Shown: positions 1 to 4,656 of the stretch, piece after piece
Position numbering within the stretch: the first letter of the stretch is position 1
How the letters are laid out: the number at the start of each line of letters is the position of its first letter
Assembly (NCBI GenBank): GCA_028288875.1
Contig: JAQGHK010000596.1
Coordinates: 1-6,266, forward strand
DNA: 6,266 nucleotides
Source of the DNA: Phycisphaerales bacterium
Lineage (GTDB): Bacteria > Planctomycetota > Phycisphaerae > Tepidisphaerales > Tepidisphaeraceae
Direction: 5' to 3'
The notes under the pieces: model-generated
Told to the model about the DNA's origin: nothing
Seen by the model: only the letters and a program-made list of their open reading frames with translations
Database searches by the model: none
Position numbers and translations under genes: made by a program

Positions 1-2
1 TC

Positions 3-569
3 GGCAGTTACCCCGCCAGCTACGCCTTGGACAACATCATCAGCGTGGCCGCGGTGGATAACGCCGGCGCGCTCAGCTACTTCAGCAACTACGGCGGCAG
101 CAGCGTGGACATCGCCGCCCCCGGCGAAGACGTCTACAGCACGTGGCTGAAAGACGGCTACTACGTCGCCAGCGGCACCAGCATGGCCACCCCGCACGTC
201 ACCGGCACGATCGCCCTGATGCTGGCCAAGTACCCGAAGCTGACGACGGCCGAGATTGAAAGCGACCTGACGTCAACCGTGGTCGTCGAAGACAGCCTGG
301 CCAGCTCCATCGCCAGCAGCGGCGTCCTGAACGCCGGCTCGGCCGTCCACCTGGCGGCGGTGCAACGCTCGCAGGCGAAGGGAACCTATGCCTTAGCGTC
401 GGCAGCATCGGTGGCATCGCTCGCTTCCATCGCTTCCATCGCCTCGACCGCGTCACTGGCCTCGACCGGCGTCCTCAGCGGCGTGAGCATCCAGACGAAC
501 GCGGCGGTCTTCTCCAGCACGCCAATCACCGTCGCCGACAGCGATCCCCGGGCGTTGCTGATCGCGTAA
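3..569 (+). CDS. Subtilisin-like serine protease (peptidase S8), C-terminal fragment
   Basis: This is the C-terminal part of a subtilase; the reading frame is open at the left edge, so the Asp and His of the catalytic triad lie outside the window. The visible part opens with YPASYALDNIISVAAVD, a typical subtilase segment. It continues through SNYGGSSVDIAAPGEDV and reaches the catalytic serine block SGTSMATPHVTG, with the nucleophile Ser codon at 180-182. The protease fold probably ends near NAGSAVHLA (about 340-356). After it comes a tail of about 70 residues that includes seven consecutive Ala-Ser-x triplets (405-467) and ends at a TAA. Enzymes of this family are normally exported and cut proteins by a Ser-His-Asp mechanism; the signal peptide would be upstream and cannot be checked. 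A TTG at 27 is internal, not a start. A hairpin terminator follows 32 bp after the stop. Family call very secure; substrate unknown. Confidence 0.95.
   Translation, partial: GSYPASYALDNIISVAAVDNAGALSYFSNYGGSSVDIAAPGEDVYSTWLKDGYYVASGTSMATPHVTGTIALMLAKYPKLTTAEIESDLTSTVVVEDSLASSIASSGVLNAGSAVHLAAVQRSQAKGTYALASAASVASLASIASIASTASLASTGVLSGVSIQTNAAVFSSTPITVADSDPRALLIA
405..467 (+). repeat. 9-bp tandem repeat encoding seven Ala-Ser-x triplets
   Basis: Seven successive in-frame 9-base units encode ASV, ASL, ASI, ASI, AST, ASL and AST near the end of the protease. Two neighbouring units (423-431 and 432-440) are identical, and gcctcgacc recurs at 441-449 and 459-467. The others differ mainly at the third codon. 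This looks like a slippage-derived low-complexity linker or tail outside the catalytic fold. Its role is unknown. Confidence 0.85.
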
Positions 570-601
570 ATTTGATCCAGCAAAACGCGTAAATTCCCCT
601 G

Positions 602-642
602 ATTTTACCGCCGACAGCCGGCGCGCACGGCGGTAAAATTTT
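602..642 (+). terminator. Intrinsic terminator after the protease gene
   Basis: A perfect 12-bp inverted repeat (602-613 with 628-639, arms attttaccgccg and cggcggtaaaat) encloses a 14-base loop. A short T run at 639-642 closes it. It starts 32 bp after the protease stop. Because the stem has A/T-rich outer ends on both sides, it could also act on transcripts from the other strand, although no gene points at it from the right. Confidence 0.75.
611..639 (+). promoter_or_regulatory. Possible sigma70-type promoter for the 646-821 interval
   Basis: CCGACA (611-616, 4 of 6 matches to the -35 consensus) and TAAAAT (634-639, 5 of 6 to the -10 consensus) are separated by exactly 17 bases. Initiation would fall near 646, just after the protease terminator. 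The elements overlap the terminator's stem, so the A/T-rich arm could explain the -10 match by chance. Planctomycete promoter preferences are only loosely known. Tentative. Confidence 0.3.
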
Positions 643-716
643 GGTATGCGAACTGCAGTCGCCACAGGCGCCACCGGCGCTGGCATGCCCTTCAAGTCTC
701 GCGCGCGCCGCCGAAG

Positions 717-766
717 CGTCGCTTGCGGGATCGCCTTCGCCGGACAAGGCAATCCCCCAAGCGACG
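717..766. repeat. Long imperfect inverted repeat (21-bp arms)
   Basis: Positions 717-737 pair with 746-766 in 19 of 21 positions around an 8-base loop (cgccggac). The mismatches are C-C (726/757) and C-A (732/751) on the plus strand. On the minus strand the second becomes a G-U pair, giving 20 of 21 pairs. It lies in intergenic DNA, is not followed by a T run, and is longer than needed for a terminator. It could be a small-RNA stem or a REP/MITE-like palindromic repeat; other genomic copies would decide. Confidence 0.7.
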
Positions 767-801
767 GTCATAAGTCACATGGCGGTCTGGGTAATCTGGC
801 C

Positions 802-821
802 GCGCGCCGGGCGCGCTTTTT
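802..821 (+). terminator. Short GC stem with T5 tail, possible intrinsic terminator
   Basis: gcgcgc (802-807) and gcgcgc (811-816) form a 6-bp stem with a 3-base loop, followed at once by five Ts (817-821). The shape is right for plus-strand termination, although the stem is short and alternating GC is common in such DNA. It would end a transcript from the 646 region. Confidence 0.4.
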
Positions 822-970
822 CATCGCCCTGCGCGTGGCCAGCCCTTCACTTACGTGCGAAACGCATTTTGAAAATACCACAATCAAATGCGCCGTCATT
901 TCGATGACTTACGTTATCGGTCCGCCATGCTTTTCAGACCACCTAGCCGATGAGCTAATCTGTGGGAACC
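822..970. other. Intergenic stretch without a recognisable gene
   Basis: This is the rest of the roughly 400-bp gap before the small membrane protein gene. It is less GC-rich than its surroundings around 860-910. It holds a tight hairpin, gtcat-ttcg-atgac (895-908), whose TTCG loop resembles a stable tetraloop, and an attttgaaaat palindrome at 866-876. I see no promoter for the downstream gene that scores well, and no coding frame. Confidence 0.5.
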
Positions 971-1186
971 ATGTCGCTGCCGGCGGAGTCGAAAACGAAA
1001 ATCCTTGTCCTGCTCCTGGCTTGGCCGGGAGCGGTGCTGGTGGGCTGGCTCATCGCGCGCCTGACGCATGCCCAATGGCCGATCGGCGCGGTGCCGATGG
1101 TCTGGCTGGCGTACCTGTTCGTCACGCTGCGCCAGCACGCCAGCGATGCCAGCGATTCAAACGACTCAGGCGACAACTACGACTGA
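971..1186 (+). CDS. Small two-helix membrane protein, unknown function
   Basis: This 71-residue protein has a short polar N-terminus ending in SKTK, then a hydrophobic helix at about residues 11-29 (ILVLLLAWPGAVLVGWLIA). A turn (RLTHAQWP) and a second helix at about 38-53 follow. It ends in a soluble acidic tail, HASDASDSNDSGDNYD, partly encoded by two identical 9-base units (1139-1156). The pattern predicts a hairpin in the inner membrane with both ends on one side. I chose ATG 971; a GTG at 962 would add three residues. Only a weak, close GGGA (964-967) precedes it, so translation may be inefficient or the call wrong. A coding origin is supported by the clean helix-turn-helix hydropathy, the charged residues at the ends, and the stop just before a terminator-like hairpin. 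I recognise no family. Confidence 0.6.
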   Translation: MSLPAESKTKILVLLLAWPGAVLVGWLIARLTHAQWPIGAVPMVWLAYLFVTLRQHASDASDSNDSGDNYD

Positions 1187-1226
1187 TCGCGCCGTCTCGC
1201 CCGTCACCCTGCTGCTCCCAAACGAC

Positions 1227-1256
1227 GGCGGGCGCACCGAAATCAGTGCGCCCGCC
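1227..1256. terminator. Perfect 11-bp hairpin between convergent genes
   Basis: ggcgggcgcac (1227-1237) and gtgcgcccgcc (1246-1256) form a perfect stem with an 8-base loop. It lies between the end of the small membrane protein gene (1186) and the stop of the UDP-glucuronate decarboxylase gene (1284, other strand). Neither side has a strong T run, only scattered T-rich blocks (attttc) beyond 1262 on the plus strand. It is probably a shared, possibly imperfect, bidirectional terminator. Confidence 0.6.
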
Positions 1257-1283
1257 CGAAGTTCATTTTCAGTCATTTTCGAA

Positions 1284-2219
1284 TCAGACGAGCTGATCGC
1301 GATAAAACTCGATCATCTTCGCGAGCCCTTCCTTGCGGGTGATGACCGGCTCCCAGTTCAGGATTTCCTTCGCCCGGCGGATGTCGGGCTTGCGGATCTT
1401 GGGATCGTCCGGCGGCATGTCGCGGTACGTCAGCTTGCTGGTGCTCTGCGGGATCAACGCCAGGATTTCCTTGGCGATGTCCAGAATCGTCAGCTCGTTC
1501 GGATTGCCGAGGTTGATCGGCTCGATGAAGTCCGATTCCATCGTGAGATTAATGCCGCGGATCAGATCCGAGACGTAGCAGAGCGAGCGGGTTTGCATGC
1601 CGTCGCCGAAAATGGTGAGCGCTTCGTTGTGCAGGGCCTGCTTGATGAAGGTGATCACTACGCGACCGTCATACGGGTCCATGCGCGGGCCGTAGGTGTT
1701 GAAGATGCGGATGAGGCGGGTCTGCACGCCGCGCTCGCGGTGGTAAGCCATCGTGCAAGCTTCGCTGAAGCGTTTGGCCTCGTCGTACATGGACCGCATG
1801 CCGATGGGGTTCACGTTGCCCCAGTAGCTTTCCGGCTGCGGGTGAACGGCCGGGTCGCCGTAGCATTCGCTGGTGCTGGCCATCAGGAAACGCCCGCCCT
1901 TTTCCTCGGCGAGTTCGAGCAGGTTCCACGTGCCTTGGCTGTTGACCTTGAGCGTGGCGACCTGGTGCTTCACATAGCCGATCGGGCTGGCCGGGCTGGC
2001 CATGTGGTAGATGCGATCGATCGGACCATCCACTTTCACGGGCTGGATGACGTCGGCTTCGATGAAGGTGAAATTCTTGTTCGTGGCGAGGTGGGCGATG
2101 TTCTCTTTGCGGCCGGTGATGAAGTTATCCATCCCGACGACCTCATGCCCCTGGCCGAGCAGCATGTCCGTAATGTGAGACCCAAGGAAACCGCCCGCGC
2201 CGGAAATGAGAATTCGCAT
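1284..2219 (-). CDS. uxs: UDP-glucuronate decarboxylase (UDP-xylose synthase)
   Basis: This 311-residue enzyme of the extended short-chain dehydrogenase/reductase superfamily converts UDP-glucuronate to UDP-xylose and CO2, using tightly bound NAD in an oxidation-decarboxylation-reduction cycle in the cytosol. The NAD-binding Rossmann motif GAGGFLG is at residues 7-13, and an acidic residue (D31) follows the second strand. The UXS-type sequence MASPASPIGY is at 73-82. The catalytic set is present: T116 and E118 in STSECYGDP, and Tyr145/Lys149 in MYDEAK. FNTYGPRM (173-180), the IFGDGMQTRSLCYVSDL block (203-219) and DDPKIRKPDI (271-280, with the substrate-binding arginine) are all typical. Length and all motifs fit an intact enzyme rather than a generic epimerase. 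It starts at ATG (2217-2219) with only a weak upstream purine stretch. It is transcribed away from the XylR-like regulator across a 70-bp gap. UDP-xylose would feed surface polysaccharide or glycoprotein synthesis. Confidence 0.95.
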   Translation of the reverse strand: MRILISGAGGFLGSHITDMLLGQGHEVVGMDNFITGRKENIAHLATNKNFTFIEADVIQPVKVDGPIDRIYHMASPASPIGYVKHQVATLKVNSQGTWNLLELAEEKGGRFLMASTSECYGDPAVHPQPESYWGNVNPIGMRSMYDEAKRFSEACTMAYHRERGVQTRLIRIFNTYGPRMDPYDGRVVITFIKQALHNEALTIFGDGMQTRSLCYVSDLIRGINLTMESDFIEPINLGNPNELTILDIAKEILALIPQSTSKLTYRDMPPDDPKIRKPDIRRAKEILNWEPVITRKEGLAKMIEFYRDQLV

Positions 2220-2235
2220 GATACCACTTTACTCG

Positions 2236-2257
2236 TCAAATTCGCCCGAGCGATTGA
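2236..2257. promoter_or_regulatory. Operator-like imperfect inverted repeat in the divergent promoter region
   Basis: In the 70-bp gap, TCAA-at-TCGC (2236-2245) faces GCGATTGA (2250-2257), an inverted repeat with a 2-base insertion in one arm. It overlaps the possible -35 (TTGAAC, 2254-2259) of the rightward regulator gene. It is placed well for autoregulation or for control of both divergent genes. AraC-type proteins often prefer direct repeats, so a binding role is only inferred. Confidence 0.25.
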
Positions 2258-2282
2258 ACTTTGCGGCCAATCCGTTTTAATT
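2254..2282 (+). promoter_or_regulatory. Possible promoter of the XylR-like regulator
   Basis: TTGAAC (2254-2259, 5 of 6 to the -35 consensus) is followed after 17 bases by an A/T-rich TTAATT (2277-2282), a weak -10. Initiation would fall at about 2289-2290, on the start codon itself. That would make the mRNA leaderless, which agrees with the absence of a Shine-Dalgarno sequence before ATG 2290. Confidence 0.35.
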
Positions 2283-2289
2283 TTGCGAC

Positions 2290-3420
2290 ATGCGACAGAA
2301 TGCGACCCATCGCCGCCGCCCCGTGATCGGCGTGATCGTCAACAACGTCGGCGGCTATTCCCGCGGCGTGGTACGGGGCATCACCAGCTTCGCCTTCGCC
2401 CGCGCCTGGACCTGCCGCGTGCAGGGCGTGAACGAAACGCGCACCATCGACAGCCTGAGCGACTACGACGGATTGATTGTGCAGGCTGCAACGATCGACG
2501 CCTTACGCGAGCTGCAAAAGAGCAAGCGTCCGCTAGTGAATGTCTCATCCGCCCTGCCGCCGGGGAAGCTGGCGTCGGTGGCCAGCGACGACGTCGCCGT
2601 GGGCCGGTTGGCAGCGGATTACTTTTTAAAACGAGGTTATCGGTCGTTCGTTTTCGTTTCGCAGGACAGCCGGGCGTTCGTCAATTTGCGGCATCAGGGC
2701 TTCGACGCCCGCCTGGCCGAGGCCGGGCATCACTGCAGCCGGACGGGCGACGACGCCGCGCTGGCCGCCCTGCTGACCGCCACGGAGAAGCCGATCGCCG
2801 TCATGGGCTCCAACGACCGCGCCGCCCTGGCGGTGCTCGACGCCTGCCGCACCACCGGCCTGAAGGTGCCGGAAGACGTCGCCGTGCTGGGCGTGGACAA
2901 CGACGACCTGGTGCAGTCGCTGGCGTACCCGCCGCTCTCGACGATCAACACGGCGCGCGAGCGCATCGGCTTCGAGGCCGCCGCCATGTTGGAGAAGCTG
3001 ATGCTCGGCCAACTGATCGCCACGTCGCCGATGCTTGTCCCGCCGAATGGCGTGCTGACGCGCCAGTCGACCGATCTGCTGGCGATCGAAGACGCCGACG
3101 TCGCCGACGCGATGCGCTACATCGCCGCCCACGCCGGCCGACGTATCAGCATCCCCGATGTACTGCACGAAGTGCCGCTCTCGCGCCGGCAGATGGAGCG
3201 AAAATTCCAAGCCGCGCTCGGCCGATCGATTCTCGACGAAATCCTGCGCTGCCGGATCGAACGCGCCCGGCAACTGCTCAGCGACACCGAGCTCGCCCTG
3301 CCCCAAGTCGCCGACGCCAGCGGCTTCACCTCGGCCAGCTACTTCAGCGTGGTCTTCGCCAAACAAGTCGGCACCACGCCGGCCGAGTTCCGCCGACGGT
3401 TCGGGCGAGGAGAAGTCTAA
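2290..3420 (+). CDS. XylR-like transcriptional regulator (LacI-type sensor fused to AraC-type DNA-binding domain)
   Basis: This 376-residue regulator has an N-terminal periplasmic-binding-protein-like sensor of the LacI/GalR type (about residues 11-260) and a C-terminal AraC/XylS DNA-binding domain (about 270-372). Sensor landmarks are PVIGVIVNN (11-19), the SDDVAVGRLAADYFLKRGYR segment (99-118), GSNDRAALAVLDAC (173-186) and GVDNDDLVQSLAYPPLSTIN (201-220). The two helix-turn-helix units are SIPDVLHEVPLSRRQMERKF (287-306) and LPQVADASGFTSASYFSVVF (337-356), ending in the usual TTPAEFRRRF. This architecture matches the xylose activator XylR of enterobacteria, and the class is greatly expanded in planctomycetes, so the ligand need not be xylose. 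It probably binds a sugar in the cytosol and activates carbohydrate genes. ATG 2290 lies only ten residues before the first sensor strand, and no better start exists. No ribosome binding site is visible. Confidence 0.92.
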   Translation: MRQNATHRRRPVIGVIVNNVGGYSRGVVRGITSFAFARAWTCRVQGVNETRTIDSLSDYDGLIVQAATIDALRELQKSKRPLVNVSSALPPGKLASVASDDVAVGRLAADYFLKRGYRSFVFVSQDSRAFVNLRHQGFDARLAEAGHHCSRTGDDAALAALLTATEKPIAVMGSNDRAALAVLDACRTTGLKVPEDVAVLGVDNDDLVQSLAYPPLSTINTARERIGFEAAAMLEKLMLGQLIATSPMLVPPNGVLTRQSTDLLAIEDADVADAMRYIAAHAGRRISIPDVLHEVPLSRRQMERKFQAALGRSILDEILRCRIERARQLLSDTELALPQVADASGFTSASYFSVVFAKQVGTTPAEFRRRFGRGEV

Positions 3421-3437
3421 CATGGCCGCATTTGTAG

Positions 3438-3467
3438 TTGTTCTAGCCCGCGCGTTGACGGTATAAT
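3438..3467 (+). promoter_or_regulatory. Promoter of the lipoprotein gene
   Basis: A perfect TATAAT (3462-3467) is preceded after 18 bases by TTGTTC (3438-3443, 3 of 6 to the -35 consensus). Transcription would begin near 3474, giving a leader of about 21 nt that contains the strong ribosome binding site. The lipoprotein is therefore probably transcribed on its own, although read-through from the regulator, 74 bp upstream and without a visible terminator, is also possible. Confidence 0.5.
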
Positions 3468-3482
3468 TTATGCGGTTCGAGC

Positions 3483-3489
3483 GGAGGGG
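3483..3489 (+). promoter_or_regulatory. Strong Shine-Dalgarno that fixes the lipoprotein start
   Basis: GGAGGGG at 3483-3489 places GGAGG seven bases before ATG 3495. An in-frame GTG at 3489 overlaps this motif and so cannot use it. This decides for ATG 3495 over the longer form. Confidence 0.8.
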
Positions 3490-3494
3490 TGGAT

Positions 3495-4643
3495 ATGGGA
3501 ATCTGTCGTCCATTAGTCGCGGCATTGTCCGGCATGGTGTTGTTCGGCTGCGCGGCAAAGCCCAGCGCTCCCGACGTCTCATGCCGGTTTAACCAGAGTC
3601 ACGAACCCTGGCTGTCGCGCGACGATACCGATGTCAGCCCCAACGGCCGCGTGAAGTTCCACGGCCCCTTCGGCAACAACGCCGTCATCGCCCAGTGGAC
3701 CGGCCTGCCAGAGCATGAATTCGTCCGCATCGACGTTGATCTGCTGATCCTTCGGTCGTGGGACGGCAGCGTGGCGTTCGAATTTGCCAAGGTAAAGAAA
3801 GACGGGCCGGACTATTTCCGGCTCGGCGTGGTCAACGGGCCGACGCTCGTCTCGACGACCTTCAGCTGTCAGCCTGATGACCCACCCGGCTTTAACGACT
3901 ACGGCAAGTTCCAGAATTATCCCTCATTCGTTCCCGGCGACCGCCTCCGGCCATGGACCGGCGCCGCCGAGAAGAACACGCTGGGCTATCACTACCCGAA
4001 GCTCGGCCCGCCGTTCCTTGTACCGATGGACGCGACGTACCGACTTCGCCTGCTCGTCCCCCACCACGGCGAAACGCTGGCGGTCCAGATGGAAGCACTT
4101 GGCCTGCAAAACCTGCTGGACGAAAACTGGGGCTTCCGCGATATCCGCGTCGTGCCGATGCGAAGCGTGCCCGCGGTCGATGACGCCGCGATTGCCGCAG
4201 CGTTCAAGATCGCGTGCAACTTCGACCTCTCTGAAAACGACCGGTCCGCCCATCCGGATGAAACGATCAACACACTGGTCATGGGCATGGACAAGACGGT
4301 CGCATGGATCGCGCAGAACGTGCAGCCCCGCGGCCTGAGCAGTAAGGCCGTTGAAGCCGCGATCAGGGATGCGGGCGGCGACGATGACCACATCAGGGAA
4401 CGCGACGCCGCGATCGAAATCCTGGCCGGGTTCGGGCCGGCCGTCGAGCCGTGGCTTCGTGACGCCAAGAAGCGGGCGCCCGGTGAGCAACGCGAACGCT
4501 TTGAGCAAGTGCTCGGCCGACTGGGCACCATCACGATCACCGATGACGGCCTCCGCCGCGTGGCGCTCGCCACCCGCGTGCTGGAAATCATCGGCACGCC
4601 CGAGGCCCTGCAGGTGCGGCATCACTTGGTCGCGGCGGAGTGA
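3495..4643 (+). CDS. Putative lipoprotein: beta-sandwich-like domain plus C-terminal HEAT-like module
   Basis: The protein has 382 residues. An N-terminal signal peptide ends in the lipobox LFGC, so Cys19 is the likely lipidation site; Ala follows, and Phe at -2 is unusual but tolerated. Residues about 45-222 are rich in predicted beta strands and resemble a planctomycete extracellular sandwich domain: FGNNAVIAQWTGLPEHEFVRIDVDLLILRSWDGS (59-92), GPTLVSTTFS (115-124), NTLGYHYP (161-168) and a final strand DIRVVPM. That likeness is from memory and is not tied to a named family. From about 265 the chain becomes helical, with RERDAAIEILAGFGPAVEPWLRDA (301-324) and LRRVALATRVLEIIGTPEA (353-371), as in HEAT-like repeats widespread in planctomycete proteins. 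It probably faces the periplasm or cell surface and binds a glycan or protein partner; no catalytic motif is visible. It ends 13 bp from the convergent glycoside hydrolase gene. Function not established. Confidence 0.85.
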   Translation: MGICRPLVAALSGMVLFGCAAKPSAPDVSCRFNQSHEPWLSRDDTDVSPNGRVKFHGPFGNNAVIAQWTGLPEHEFVRIDVDLLILRSWDGSVAFEFAKVKKDGPDYFRLGVVNGPTLVSTTFSCQPDDPPGFNDYGKFQNYPSFVPGDRLRPWTGAAEKNTLGYHYPKLGPPFLVPMDATYRLRLLVPHHGETLAVQMEALGLQNLLDENWGFRDIRVVPMRSVPAVDDAAIAAAFKIACNFDLSENDRSAHPDETINTLVMGMDKTVAWIAQNVQPRGLSSKAVEAAIRDAGGDDDHIRERDAAIEILAGFGPAVEPWLRDAKKRAPGEQRERFEQVLGRLGTITITDDGLRRVALATRVLEIIGTPEALQVRHHLVAAE

Positions 4644-4656
4644 TCGGCACGCCTCG

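Larger units (their letters stand above)
646..821 (+). ncRNA. Candidate structured small RNA in the intergenic region
   Basis: The interval has no convincing protein-coding frame, yet it is rich in secondary structure. Hairpin one spans 661-684: gcca/tggc closing pairs, a 3-base bulge, then gcgcc/ggcgc with a 3-base loop. Hairpin two is the long stem at 717-766. Hairpin three, 802-816, is a GC stem followed by five Ts (817-821), which looks like an intrinsic terminator. A promoter-like pair sits just upstream at 611-639. Together these would define a transcript of roughly 176 nt. It matches no RNA family I recognise. GC-rich DNA gives short hairpins by chance, so the case rests mainly on the long stem and the ordered promoter and terminator. 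An untranscribed repeat element is the main alternative. Confidence 0.3.

Noticed and set aside
453..752. Minus-strand open frame of 99 codons across the protease tail and terminator
   Set aside because: It crosses the protease terminator hairpin and part of the 717-766 palindrome and encodes a basic, motif-free sequence.
1139..1156. Two identical 9-base units as a possible repeat array
   Set aside because: Only two copies, in frame inside the acidic tail of the small membrane protein; too short to be an array or attachment site.
646..1296. Plus-strand open frame of 216 codons starting at ATG 646
   Set aside because: It passes through three hairpins, overlaps the small membrane protein in another frame and ends inside the convergent gene. 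The product has no domain or consistent composition. A leaderless short peptide from ATG 646 cannot be fully excluded.
1068..3437. Plus-strand open frame of 789 codons
   Set aside because: It runs antisense through the whole UDP-glucuronate decarboxylase gene and then out of frame through the XylR-like regulator gene, both of which have full family motifs. Its translation is Arg- and Ala-rich without any domain, as expected of a shadow frame in GC-rich DNA.
3454..3467. TTGACG immediately followed by TATAAT as a promoter pair
   Set aside because: TTGACG (3455-3460 region) lies almost directly against the -10, leaving no 16-18 base spacer, so it cannot serve as its -35; TTGTTC at 3438 has workable spacing.
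2626..3582. Minus-strand open frame of 318 codons opposite the regulator
   Set aside because: It is complementary to the regulator's coding sequence and extends over the next gene's promoter and start; it is rich in Arg, Gly, Ala and Val without recognisable motifs.
3924..4625. Minus-strand open frame of 233 codons opposite the lipoprotein
   Set aside because: The sense strand has a signal peptide, lipobox, ideal ribosome binding site and recognisable modules; the antisense frame has none of these.
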